Positions 6,650 to 14,543 of a stretch of DNA of 64,000 nucleotides are shown one piece after another (positions within the stretch are counted from its first letter, which is position 1; every line of letters begins with the position of its first letter). Where the stretch lies: contig NZ_QJHB01000006.1 of assembly GCF_003260275.1 (NCBI RefSeq), positions 1 to 64,000 of the forward strand, given 5' to 3'. The position numbers were made by a program, and so were the translations under genes. The notes beneath the pieces are model-generated. The model ran no database searches. It saw only the letters and a program-made list of their open reading frames with translations, and was not told where the DNA came from. This DNA comes from Homoserinimonas sp. OAct 916. GTDB taxonomy: Bacteria; Actinomycetota; Actinomycetes; Actinomycetales; Microbacteriaceae.

Positions 6650-7792
6650 ATGAACAAAGTTATTGATACGGACAAGACACCATCGTCGGGCGCCGCACCG
6701 AAGACGTCCCCACTTCCTGACGACTTCCAAGACCGAGTGTTCAAGGCGATCGCCGTCCAGCGACCAGCAGTGACGGCCTATATCAAGGAGATCCGCCGGA
6801 AGAAGCCTTTCGCGACCCCGGCCGAAGTGATGAAAACGATCGAAGCGCAGTACGTTGCCACCACTACGGCAGCGAGCACGGCCATAGGCGCCTCCGCCGC
6901 CATCCCTGCCGTGGGTATTCCCATCGCTATCGGGCTCGGTGTTGCGGATCTGTTGTTCTTCTATGAGACGACTGCGCTTTTCGCGCTCTGCATGGCTGAG
7001 CTGCGTGGAATCTCGATCGAAGACCCGGAGCGGGCCAGGGTGATTGTCCTTGGAGCGGTGCTCGGCGAGAAGCGGAAGAGCAAGATCACCGACCTGGTGA
7101 TGAGCGCGCTCCCGGCGGGTGCAACTGTCGCAGGTGCACGCACGGTAGCAGGGGTCGCGTTTGCCGGAGCCACACCGAAGTGGGGAGATTTGCTCGCCCA
7201 GCAATTACCAGACTCAGCGCTTGTCCCTGTTTCGATGGTGCTGGCCAAGCAGGCGATTGCTCAAGGTTCCGTCATGGGGGCCGTCAAGATCAGTTCGAAG
7301 GCTATCCCTGTGATCGGTGCGGTCGCCGGCGGAGCAACAAGCTTCTACTTCGGCAGCGGAGTGGTCAAGTCCTGCCGTGCAGGCTTCTCCGCCCCTGTGG
7401 AATCCTGGCCGACCTGGCTTGAACTCACCGACAGCGACGGCGACGGAGTGCCCGATCCATCGAGGGCGGTCTTGGCGATGCGTTCGGCCTCGGAGTCCGC
7501 CAAAGATTTCGGCGAAAACGTTTGGGGGCGTGTGGTGGACGGGACCGAAATGTTCCGAAGCGTCGACCTCGACGGGGACGGCGTTCCGGATGAGGCTCGA
7601 GCGCTCACCACCGTCAAGGGCGCGGCGACCACTGTCGGGGATGCCGTTGGAGGGACTGCGAAGACGGTCGGCGGTGCCGTAGGTGGGACAGCGAAGACGG
7701 TCGGAGCAGCCACGGCAAACGCCGCCGGAAGGATGGCTGGCATATTCAAGCGCGAAAAGAAGGCCGACGATGGCGCTTCTGCAGATGAATAG
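6650..7792 (+). CDS. EcsC-like protein with two calcium-loop repeats and Gly-rich tail
   Basis: A 380-residue protein from an ATG behind GAGAG. Residues about 70-145 (ASAAIPAVGIPIAIGLGVADLL ... ERARVIVLGAVLGE) resemble EcsC-family proteins, which have hydrophobic helices and are linked to membranes and transport. Residues 261-269 (DSDGDGVPD) and 306-314 (DLDGDGVPD) are thrombospondin type-3-like calcium loops, usually found outside cells. Residues 329-360 are a Gly/Thr/Ala repeat (VGGTAKTVGGAVGGTAKTVG), then a lysine-rich end. No signal peptide is visible. Combining calcium loops with an EcsC-like body is unusual. The domain assignment is by eye only. Confidence 0.65.
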   Translation: MNKVIDTDKTPSSGAAPKTSPLPDDFQDRVFKAIAVQRPAVTAYIKEIRRKKPFATPAEVMKTIEAQYVATTTAASTAIGASAAIPAVGIPIAIGLGVADLLFFYETTALFALCMAELRGISIEDPERARVIVLGAVLGEKRKSKITDLVMSALPAGATVAGARTVAGVAFAGATPKWGDLLAQQLPDSALVPVSMVLAKQAIAQGSVMGAVKISSKAIPVIGAVAGGATSFYFGSGVVKSCRAGFSAPVESWPTWLELTDSDGDGVPDPSRAVLAMRSASESAKDFGENVWGRVVDGTEMFRSVDLDGDGVPDEARALTTVKGAATTVGDAVGGTAKTVGGAVGGTAKTVGAATANAAGRMAGIFKREKKADDGASADE

Positions 7793-7929
7793 CCTCGCGC
7801 CGCTGGTCGCGATGGGCCTGTACGAGAAGACGCGGGGCGAGGCCGAGCGGGTGGCCAGCACGGGCTGACAGAAATACCGTGAGCCGTTCGCAACCGCCGA
7901 GTTTTAGGGGCCTTCGGTAGGCTTGGAGC

Positions 7930-8112
7930 TTGGCCACGGTGCTGACGCTCGACCGCGACGCGATCGCTGCGGTGTGTCGTGTCCGCAGAGGCGCTCGGTT
8001 GCGCGTGTTCGGTTCGGCAAGCGGCTTTCTCAACGTGACCGATGATGACTGGCAGACCACTTTGAACCTCACGATCATCGGGTGCCTCACCGGCGGGTCC
8101 GAGCCGCGCCGC
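7930..8112 (+). pseudogene. Chimeric remnant: nucleotidyltransferase 5' end joined to SDR fragment
   Basis: From a TTG at 7930 behind GGAG, the frame reads LTLDRDAIAAVCRVRRGARLRVFGSAS, which looks like the start of an MNT-type minimal nucleotidyltransferase (the GS of the active site is present). It then passes directly into GFLNVTDDDWQTTLNLTIIG, which looks like the middle of a short-chain dehydrogenase. Neither part has its catalytic remainder. I read this as two decayed genes joined by deletion. The stretch 7793-8190 contains no other gene I can support. Confidence 0.5.
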
Positions 8113-8190
8113 CGGGGCTCACTGCCCGATCGAAAAACCTTAGCAATCCGGCGGAATACCGCTTACTCAGCGCCCGGCGGGGGGCCGGTT

Positions 8191-8541
8191 TCAGGCCCAG
8201 CCGAGTTCTTGCAGTCGCTTGTCGTCGAGGCCGAAGTAGTGACCGATCTCGTGCACGAGGGTGATGCGCACGCGGGCGCGCAACTCGTCGAGAGTGTTGC
8301 AATGCTCCTGCATGTTGTTCTTGTACAACGTGATGCGGTCAGGCAGTTCCCCGAATCCGTACATTCCCCGCGTGGTCAGCGGATGCCCGCTGTACAGACC
8401 GTAGAGTCGGGGCCGCTCCCCCGGCGGTTGGTTCGCGACCAGGATCGCCACGTTCTCGAGTTCGCCCAGCATGTTGTCTGGGATCGCGTCATATTCTTCG
8501 GTGACCATCTTCTCGAAGTCCTGATCCGAAATTTCGACCAT
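8191..8541 (-). CDS. Minimal zincin-type metallopeptidase (DUF1025 family)
   Basis: A 116-residue protein with the zinc protease motif HEIGHYFGLDD near the C-terminus: two His in HExxH, with the Asp of GLDD as probable third ligand. The start MVEISDQDFEKMV and the length match the small 'metallopeptidase family' found across actinobacteria. Substrate unknown; cytoplasmic. CAAAAT lies 6 nt before the ATG, so the transcript may be leaderless. It stands apart from the decayed fragment downstream. Confidence 0.88.
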   Translation of the reverse strand: MVEISDQDFEKMVTEEYDAIPDNMLGELENVAILVANQPPGERPRLYGLYSGHPLTTRGMYGFGELPDRITLYKNNMQEHCNTLDELRARVRITLVHEIGHYFGLDDKRLQELGWA

Positions 8542-8645
8542 GCTGTCATTTTGCCACCAGTGGCTGGAAGCGCTGTGCCGCATGAGGTGACCTGGCCAGA
8601 GCACCGGACGGACCTCACCATCCGGATTCTGGCTTCGGCCGCTCG

Positions 8646-9530
8646 TCAATCTTTCGGTTCGACCTGGATCACGTTCAGCCACGGGTCGTCGAACTCGACG
8701 ATCTGGCCGTTGTCACGAGCCTTCACTCCGTAATGTCTCAGTCGATCTGAAAGTGCGCCGATGTCGTCCGGCGTCGGCAGTTCGATTCGTACAAGTCCGA
8801 GACCGAGACTGGGCCCTCTGCGTCCCGCTCCGGCACTGGTCCAGGTGTTCATCGCCATGTGGTGGTGGTATTTGCCCGCACTGACAAACAGGGCTTGGTC
8901 ACCCATCACCTTCGTGGTCTCGAACCCGAGTTGCTGCACATAAAACTCTCGGGCCTGAGGTATGTCGCCAACGCTCAGGTGCACGTGCCCGACCTTGGCG
9001 GGGCGGGAAGGGGCGACTGCGATGGCGTCCTCGCTGAGTGATTCGGCCAGAAATTTGCGTCGGTCCAGACGCAGCGTTGCCATGTCAACCTCGCCGTGGG
9101 TCCAGCTCCACTCCGTGCGAGCACGATCCCAGTAGAGTTCAACTCCGTTGCCCTCGGGGTCAGTGAAGTAGAACGCCTTGCTCACGAGGTGGTCGGCGCT
9201 TCCTGTGAAGGTTCGCGGAGAGTGCTGCGCGACGGAGTGGACCGCTGTCGCCAGATCAGCCTCGGTGTCGAACAGCACCGCCGTGTGGAACAGGCCCGCC
9301 TCATGCGGCGCGGCATGCTTCAGTTCGGGCGCATGTTCAAGAATCACGATCGAGGTGGACCCACGGCCCAGGATGCTTCGATCGCCGTCGCGACTGATCA
9401 GCGTGAGCGTGACGGCGTCGCGATAGTAGGCCGTCATCGCGTCGAGGTTGGCGACGCGCAACGTGACAGCGCCCATCCGTGTTTCCTGCGCAAGCAGGTC
9501 TAACGGTTGTGAAGAGGTGAGTTCGGCCAT
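8646..9530 (-). CDS. catE: Catechol 2,3-dioxygenase-like protein (two VOC domains)
   Basis: A 294-residue protein of the CatE/YfiE type with two VOC domains. The first (GAVTLRVANLDAMTAYYRDAVTL ... YFTDPEGNGVELYWDR) covers residues about 19-140. The second (GHVHLSVGDIPQAREFYVQQLGFE ... HHHMAMNTW) covers about 175-290. His and Glu metal ligands are in place for extradiol ring cleavage, but the true substrate is unknown. It starts 1 nt after the stop of the truncated patatin gene, so the two form an operon read from about 10 kb. Confidence 0.85.
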   Translation of the reverse strand: MAELTSSQPLDLLAQETRMGAVTLRVANLDAMTAYYRDAVTLTLISRDGDRSILGRGSTSIVILEHAPELKHAAPHEAGLFHTAVLFDTEADLATAVHSVAQHSPRTFTGSADHLVSKAFYFTDPEGNGVELYWDRARTEWSWTHGEVDMATLRLDRRKFLAESLSEDAIAVAPSRPAKVGHVHLSVGDIPQAREFYVQQLGFETTKVMGDQALFVSAGKYHHHMAMNTWTSAGAGRRGPSLGLGLVRIELPTPDDIGALSDRLRHYGVKARDNGQIVEFDDPWLNVIQVEPKD

Positions 9531-9531
9531 G

Positions 9532-10008
9532 TCAGCGGATGACTCCTGTCGCCGTCACAGTGGTCGGGGCGTCGCCAGAGGGCGAGGATGCGGCCGCCTC
9601 GAGCGCCCACGCGCCCATCCGTCGTCGCATGTCGGCCGCGTCCTCAGCGGCGGCGATGATTGCGCCTGTGGCCTCCAGCCGGTTCACCGCCCGCCTCCTC
9701 GCGGCAGGTCCACGGTCGGACGCGACCGGTGCGGTCCGTGTCGTGGGCGCAGCGTCGAGGATCTCGGCAAGCAACTCGGCCGGGGCCGCACTCGTTACTT
9801 GCGCCGCGGCCGTCGATCCGGCAGAGGTACCGATAATCAGATCGGCGTTGGTGACATCTAACCCCGCATCGAACAGTCCGGCGACAACGCCGATCAGCCA
9901 CGCATTGCCTGTTGATCCGCCACCACCCAGAACCAGCGCTGTGCCGGAGGGGTGCGTCGTGACGTCGTTGGAGGCTGCCTTGGAGTCGTACTGAAGTGAA
10001 TGATTCAT
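9532..10008 (-). CDS. Truncated patatin-like phospholipase
   Basis: A 158-residue protein starting with the patatin oxyanion loop GTALVLGGGGSTGNAWLIGVVAGL and the nucleophile motif GTSAGS (Ser near residue 64). It ends soon after a charged linker (RRRMGAWALEAAASS). Full-length relatives run to about 280 residues and need an Asp from a DG[GA] motif, which is absent. The stop falls at the start of the dioxygenase gene, which may mark a deletion boundary. Probably inactive as a lipase. A TetR-type palindrome lies just upstream. Confidence 0.75.
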   Translation of the reverse strand: MNHSLQYDSKAASNDVTTHPSGTALVLGGGGSTGNAWLIGVVAGLFDAGLDVTNADLIIGTSAGSTAAAQVTSAAPAELLAEILDAAPTTRTAPVASDRGPAARRRAVNRLEATGAIIAAAEDAADMRRRMGAWALEAAASSPSGDAPTTVTATGVIR

Positions 10009-10021
10009 GGTCGTAGCTTTC

Positions 10022-10035
10022 TGAGCGTGCGTTCA
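10022..10035. promoter_or_regulatory. TetR-type operator-like palindrome
   Basis: TGAGCGTGCGTTCA fits the two-fold pattern TGARCGYRCGYTCA typical of TetR-family operators. It lies 14 nt upstream of the truncated patatin gene. No tetR gene adjoins, so the regulator is either elsewhere or lost. Confidence 0.5.
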
Positions 10036-10348
10036 GCGCTCCCCGCGGCTACGTCAGTCGCGCGATCGTGAATTCCAAGGAGCGCCCAGAGTGGACGGTG
10101 TGTGCATCGGGCTCACCTCCTCGAATGGTGTCACGTTCATAGAAAAGTCTAACTGCGCGGGCTCCGCGTGCAACCGATCATCGCGGATGGAGCAGCGGGG
10201 TTGCGCTCGATATCGCGGGCGGAGCGGGAGCCGGATCCACCCCAAGAGCACGCACCAGGGGGTCACCGCACCTCGAATACTGGGTCCCAATCGAGCAGAG
10301 AAACTGAATTGTCTTCATCAATCCCTACCCGACGGTTTTCGCCGAGCG
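10036..10348. other. Divergent intergenic region, no gene seen
   Basis: Separates the patatin/dioxygenase operon from the SGNH esterase gene. No recognisable coding or structured element apart from the flanking promoter and operator sites. Confidence 0.5.
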
Positions 10349-10360
10349 TACGATGCGCGC
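10349..10360 (+). promoter_or_regulatory. -10 box of a probable leaderless transcript (SGNH gene)
   Basis: TACGAT (10349-10354) lies exactly 6 nt before the ATG at 10361 and there is no ribosome-binding site, so transcription should begin at or next to the start codon. Confidence 0.6.
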
Positions 10361-11230
10361 ATGACTCTCTCACCGAAACCTCGACCCCGCCTTTCGTGGC
10401 GCCTCGGCGCCTTTTCTGTCCTGACCGTCGCGCTGCTCTTTGGCGCCGCCGCTGCACCCGCCACCGCCGCGGTTCCACAAGGATTGTTCGGATCCCACGC
10501 GAGTTCCGACTATGTCGCGCTCGGGGACTCGTTCACCTCTGGCCAAGGGGCGCCACCCTACCTGAGCGGACCCTGTCTGCAAAGCAAGTACACGAGTTAC
10601 CCGGTGATCACGGCAACCCTCAGCAAATACAAGTTGGTGGCGAACAAGTCGTGCTCTGGAGCAGACACAGAAGCGGTTCAGGCCCAAGTGGGGCAGCTGC
10701 CCAGCACGCTGACGGGCCCCGCCTCCTCCGTGCGCCTGGTGACACTCACCGTGGGCGGCATTGACGCCGGCTCCAACCAAGTGCTTGCGGCCTGTGTTCC
10801 CGATCCGGCAAGTGCGTATTGTCAGCAGGCCATAGGGGAAGCTGCGGGGAAACTCTCCACACTCGCACCCAAACTCGCCACAACCTACTACGCGGTTGCC
10901 CAGGCCATGCCCAACGCCAAGATCGTCGTGTTCACCTATCCGCGACTGTTCAACCCGGGCACGGCACCGTTGGGAGATGCTGTCAATCAGGCGACGGATG
11001 CGCTGAACGGGGTCATCACCGCAGCTGCAGGCAGCGTGACCGCCCAGGGCAAGAACGTTCAGGTTGTTGACGTGACGCAGGAGTTCGCGAACCACGGCAT
11101 CGGCGCGCGCCTCCCCTACATCAGCTTCAACCCGTCGAACCTGCTTGCGCAGTCCAATCTGCACCCGAACGCGCTGGGCAACTCGCTCGGCTACTTCCGG
11201 GCGCTGCTGAACGATCGCGTGCTGCGGTAG
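10361..11230 (+). CDS. Secreted SGNH/GDSL-type esterase
   Basis: A 289-residue exported hydrolase: a signal peptide (basic MTLSPKPRPRLSWR, then FSVLTVALLFGAAAAPATAA, cleavage near residue 37), block I YVALGDSFTSGQG with the nucleophile Ser, a Gly in LTVGGIDAG and a C-terminal NLHPNALG carrying the catalytic His. The Asp that normally stands three residues before that His is replaced by Ser (SNLHP), as in the minority of family members that work as a Ser-His dyad. Six Cys may form disulfides. The start fits the leaderless promoter directly in front. Confidence 0.88.
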   Translation: MTLSPKPRPRLSWRLGAFSVLTVALLFGAAAAPATAAVPQGLFGSHASSDYVALGDSFTSGQGAPPYLSGPCLQSKYTSYPVITATLSKYKLVANKSCSGADTEAVQAQVGQLPSTLTGPASSVRLVTLTVGGIDAGSNQVLAACVPDPASAYCQQAIGEAAGKLSTLAPKLATTYYAVAQAMPNAKIVVFTYPRLFNPGTAPLGDAVNQATDALNGVITAAAGSVTAQGKNVQVVDVTQEFANHGIGARLPYISFNPSNLLAQSNLHPNALGNSLGYFRALLNDRVLR

Positions 11231-11252
11231 GGCGAATGCCCGAGAGCGAGCC

Positions 11253-11390
11253 ATGCGCCGAATGCGCGCGCTGCTCGAAGACCTGCGCGAGACTGCTCCC
11301 GAGTTCCGGCGAGCCGCGATCGACGCTGAGTTGGCTCTGGTCAATGCCACCACGACGCGATCATTCCCTGGTGGCGGCGAACAGCACGCG
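11253..11390 (+). pseudogene. Possible DUF2254 C-terminal remnant
   Basis: MRRMRALLEDLRETAPEFRR and AAIDAELALVNATTTRSF resemble the cytoplasmic C-terminal helices of DUF2254 membrane proteins (compare ARLATMLADLATVAMPSYHADL in the protein at 31320-32615). No upstream membrane domain is present and the frame then becomes low complexity. The region 11231-11570 has no other gene I can support. Confidence 0.35.
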
Positions 11391-11570
11391 GCCGCCGCTG
11401 CAGATCGGCAGGGCCTGGGCTCGACTGCCACTGCCCCACGCGGCGGTGATGAGCCGACCGACGCCGGTGCCACGAGGGTGCCGCCGAACAGATGAGACGG
11501 CCAACTGCTTCTGCACAGAGGGCGAGGCTGACAACACCGCAACACCGCAACTCCGCACCACCACAATACG

Positions 11571-11927
11571 TCAGCGCGGTGGCAGTGACTTGTAGAAGAC
11601 CAGCCCGTTTCCCTTGCTGTCATAGACCACGGCGCGTCGTTCGTGGGCGTCGTTGTACGGGCCCTTTGCGATGCCGCCTCCACTCGCGTCGACCGCTTCG
11701 GCATTGCCGTCGACGTCGCCGGTCTTGATGCCCAGGACGATCTGGCCGGGAATCGGATGATCGAGTGCAGTGGCCAACGCGAGAGTCACGGTGCCGCCGT
11801 CCAAGGCCGCGAAGTGGTCGCCATCGCGAAACTTGAGCGGAAAGCCCAGGGTCTCAGTGTAGAACTTGATCGATTCGTCGAGATCATCCGTCGACAGGAT
11901 GATCATCTTCACTTCGTTGTCGCTCAT
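11571..11927 (-). CDS. VOC-fold (glyoxalase-like) protein
   Basis: A 118-residue single VOC module starting MSDNEVKMIILSTDDLDESIKFYTETLGFPLKF and ending AVVYDSKGNGLVFYKSLPPR. The usual C-terminal metal-binding Glu position is occupied by the FYK segment, so metal binding is doubtful. Stand-alone gene; substrate unknown. The ATG at 11927 was chosen because the conserved fold begins directly after it. Confidence 0.8.
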   Translation of the reverse strand: MSDNEVKMIILSTDDLDESIKFYTETLGFPLKFRDGDHFAALDGGTVTLALATALDHPIPGQIVLGIKTGDVDGNAEAVDASGGGIAKGPYNDAHERRAVVYDSKGNGLVFYKSLPPR

Positions 11928-12136
11928 GGAATGCGGCTCCTGACTGGATTGTGTTGGGGCCGAGGGGCGCGGCGTTGATTCGGCCGGATCCGCAGCTCCG
12001 TGGTTGCTCCTTATAGCTAGGAAGTTACCACCGAGACCGAGACGGCGACCACAGTCCACAGTGAGGGTGTCCACAGAGAGGGTAGTGTCGCGGCGGCTCT
12101 CCGCAGAGTTGTATGGGAACGAGGAATGAGGTCTCG

Positions 12137-13717
12137 ATGGCAGCCGAGCATTCACCGAACGGCCCTGAGCTGGACGTGTGCGTCACCGGCGGGATGGTGC
12201 GGGGCGTGCACGAATCCTCATCCCGATTCTGGCGCGGCATTCCGTATGCCGCACCTCCGGTCGGGGAACGACGGTTCCGGTCGCCATCACCGGTTGTGCC
12301 GTGGGAGGGTATCCGCGACGCGGCCACGTTCGGCCTGGCCGCACCCCAGACGCTACCGAAGCGGATCAGACCGGCATCGGCGCCCGCCCGCAATGGCGAA
12401 GACTGCCTGACAATCAACGTGCGCACGCCGCTTGTGTCCCCAAGTAGTGGTGCGCTGTTGCCGGTGATGGTGTTCATTCACGGTGGCGGCTACAGCATGG
12501 GATCCTCGAGTGACTTCTCCGGTCAGGGCGAGGGCTTCGTGCAGAGCGGCAGAGTGGTCTACGTCAGCTTCAACTATCGGCTCGGCGCCCTCGGATATTT
12601 GGACTTCAGCCGCTACTCATCTCCGGAGAGACCCTTCGACAGCAACCTCGGACTTCGCGATCAGATTGCCGCCTTGCACTGGGTGCAGGAGAACATTCGG
12701 CAATTCGGAGGTGACCCGCACCAGGTGACCGTGTTTGGCGAGTCCGCCGGCGGCAATGCAGTGACCACCCTGCTGGCTGTTCCCTCGGCACGAGGGCTGT
12801 TCGCGCGGGCCATCGCCCAGAGCGCTCCGCCGGATGCCATCTACCGGTCAGCCGTGACCGAAGTCTGGGCCGTCGAGTTTCTCACGAACCTTCGCCGAAT
12901 CATGCATCAGCCGGAGCCAATCGAAGGAACAGACACGAACCCCGGGGAGCGAGCCCGCATCCAACACTTGCTGTCGACGGCGAAGACCGCGGATCTTGTC
13001 ACGGCGTGCGTTCAGCTCCAGGTGCACACGCCGGATGCGTACCCGGGTGCGTTCTGCCTCGCCCCGGTGGTTGATGGGGCTTTGTTGCCTGAGGAGCCGA
13101 TCGTCGCCATTCGTGGGGGCCGAGCTCACAAGGTGCCGCTGATCATTGGCACCAACGACCGGGAGGGTTCGATCTTTCGCGGCAAGATCGACATCCTGCC
13201 ACGATCCGAAGCGCGGATCAGAGCTTTGTTCGGCCCCGCACCGTCTGATGCGCAACTGCAGATGCGAGCCGCCTACCCCGGTCTGCCTGGTCGCCGGCCC
13301 GCAGCGGACTTCGCCGGCGACTACGGTTTCTGGTACCCGTCGACACAGATCGCCGACTCTCACTCGAAATTCGCACCTGTCTATGTCTACCGTTTCGACT
13401 TCGCGCCCCGCCTGCTCAAACTGGTCGGTGTCGACGCCACACATGGGGTCGAGATGTTTGCGCTGTTTGACCATGTAGACGCTCCGTTGGCACGAACGAT
13501 GACTGCTCTGGGCGGAGGCGAACCGTATGCCCGAGCTGGGCGGCGAATGCGCGAATACTGGCTTCAATTCGCGGAGGGCGGCGCGCTCTCCGAGTCCTGG
13601 CCGCCGTACACCGAGCAGTCTCGAAAGACTCTGATCATCGACGAGATAGACCATGTCGCGACAGATCCGCGCCGCGAGCGTCGGCTCGCCTGGTCCTCCT
13701 TCTTGATGAAACTCTAG
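12137..13717 (+). CDS. Type-B carboxylesterase (para-nitrobenzyl esterase-like)
   Basis: A 526-residue alpha/beta hydrolase of the carboxylesterase B family. Visible marks: GIPYAAPPVGERRFRSP near the N-terminus, the oxyanion loop VFIHGGGYSMGS, the nucleophile motif TVFGESAGGNAV, NDREGSIF before the acidic residue region, and HGVEMFALF carrying the catalytic His. It hydrolyses carboxylic esters, probably in the cytoplasm since no signal peptide is visible. The ATG at 12137 has GAGG 5 nt upstream; an in-frame ATG at 12113 is possible. Confidence 0.88.
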   Translation: MAAEHSPNGPELDVCVTGGMVRGVHESSSRFWRGIPYAAPPVGERRFRSPSPVVPWEGIRDAATFGLAAPQTLPKRIRPASAPARNGEDCLTINVRTPLVSPSSGALLPVMVFIHGGGYSMGSSSDFSGQGEGFVQSGRVVYVSFNYRLGALGYLDFSRYSSPERPFDSNLGLRDQIAALHWVQENIRQFGGDPHQVTVFGESAGGNAVTTLLAVPSARGLFARAIAQSAPPDAIYRSAVTEVWAVEFLTNLRRIMHQPEPIEGTDTNPGERARIQHLLSTAKTADLVTACVQLQVHTPDAYPGAFCLAPVVDGALLPEEPIVAIRGGRAHKVPLIIGTNDREGSIFRGKIDILPRSEARIRALFGPAPSDAQLQMRAAYPGLPGRRPAADFAGDYGFWYPSTQIADSHSKFAPVYVYRFDFAPRLLKLVGVDATHGVEMFALFDHVDAPLARTMTALGGGEPYARAGRRMREYWLQFAEGGALSESWPPYTEQSRKTLIIDEIDHVATDPRRERRLAWSSFLMKL

Positions 13718-13874
13718 AAACGTGGCCAGTAGTTCTCGCTGTCATTCGCAGAGACGTCTGGCTTTGCCCGAGCGGGCAGGCGTTGAGTGAACAATGGCCA
13801 CATCCGAAAGTGCGACTGTTATCTAGTCGCACCAACGGCTCGAGGTCGGTTACCTGCAAGCGGATGGCCACGGA

Positions 13875-14219
13875 CTATGGCTGCACGACGATGTCGACGG
13901 AGATCTCGACTGCCGTTATCGTTCCCATGTTCTCGAGCCAATGCGTGGTGAGACTGTCTTCCGGCCAGCCCGGACCGGGGCCGTACTCGACAGTGGTGCC
14001 ATTTCGATGATCAGTGATCGTTCCCTGCAGCACGTAAACCATGCCCGGCCTACCCACGTGGTCGTGGGGCGGGCCGAAGACGCCACCAGGTTCGATGGTC
14101 ACTTTGCGCATTCGCAGTTGGTGCCCCACCATGCCCTCGATCTCTGGACCGAGGTCGAGGTTGGCAAGCAGTTCGACCGAGACGCCTTTCGGCTCGGGTA
14201 CCGACGTGTCGTCATTCAT
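13875..14219 (-). CDS. Cupin-domain protein
   Basis: A 114-residue single cupin. Motif 1 is PGGVFGPPHDHVGRPGMVYVLQG (two His and a Glu-equivalent region); motif 2 is WPEDSLTTHWLENMG with the last His. A small metal-binding beta barrel; substrate or regulatory role unknown. The gene stands alone between the esterase and gadB. A short palindrome TGCCCG-AG-CGGGCA at 13765-13778, past its stop codon, could act in termination. Confidence 0.8.
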   Translation of the reverse strand: MNDDTSVPEPKGVSVELLANLDLGPEIEGMVGHQLRMRKVTIEPGGVFGPPHDHVGRPGMVYVLQGTITDHRNGTTVEYGPGPGWPEDSLTTHWLENMGTITAVEISVDIVVQP

Positions 14220-14530
14220 GGCAGATTCCTCTCTAGGCCGAGCTCGCGTGTGAAGCTCCTTTCGCCACTCTCATTCTGCGCGCCAGAACGGTTACCGGAG
14301 CGAGGGCACTTCGCCGCAACGCCGACCCTGCAGGCTACCCGACGTGTTCGTCACAGCTGTCGCAGATGCCCGAAAGCGGAACCGCCATCCAACAGGTTTC
14401 GCAGACCGCACCGATCCTGGTGAGCCTACCGGCACCAGAGCCGCTCCCCCACTCGTGGGCCGGCAGATGCCCGGGGTAGTAGATTCTGGAGTGCCCGTGT
14501 TAGGTGACCAACTCCCCTATTCTCTTGTCC
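14220..14530. other. Intergenic region upstream of gadB, no gene seen
   Basis: Divergent region between the cupin gene and gadB. No recognisable coding frame or large repeat apart from the gadB promoter at its right end. Confidence 0.5.
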
Positions 14531-14543
14531 TAGTCTGAGTGAT
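14531..14543 (+). promoter_or_regulatory. -10 box of a probable leaderless gadB transcript
   Basis: TAGTCT (14531-14536) lies 7 nt before the ATG at 14544, and no ribosome-binding site is present. Confidence 0.55.

Noticed and set aside
7930-8733. Long plus-strand open frame continuing through the zincin gene
   Set aside because: Beyond about 8112 it is the antisense shadow of the metallopeptidase gene; only its first 60 codons look like remnants of real genes.
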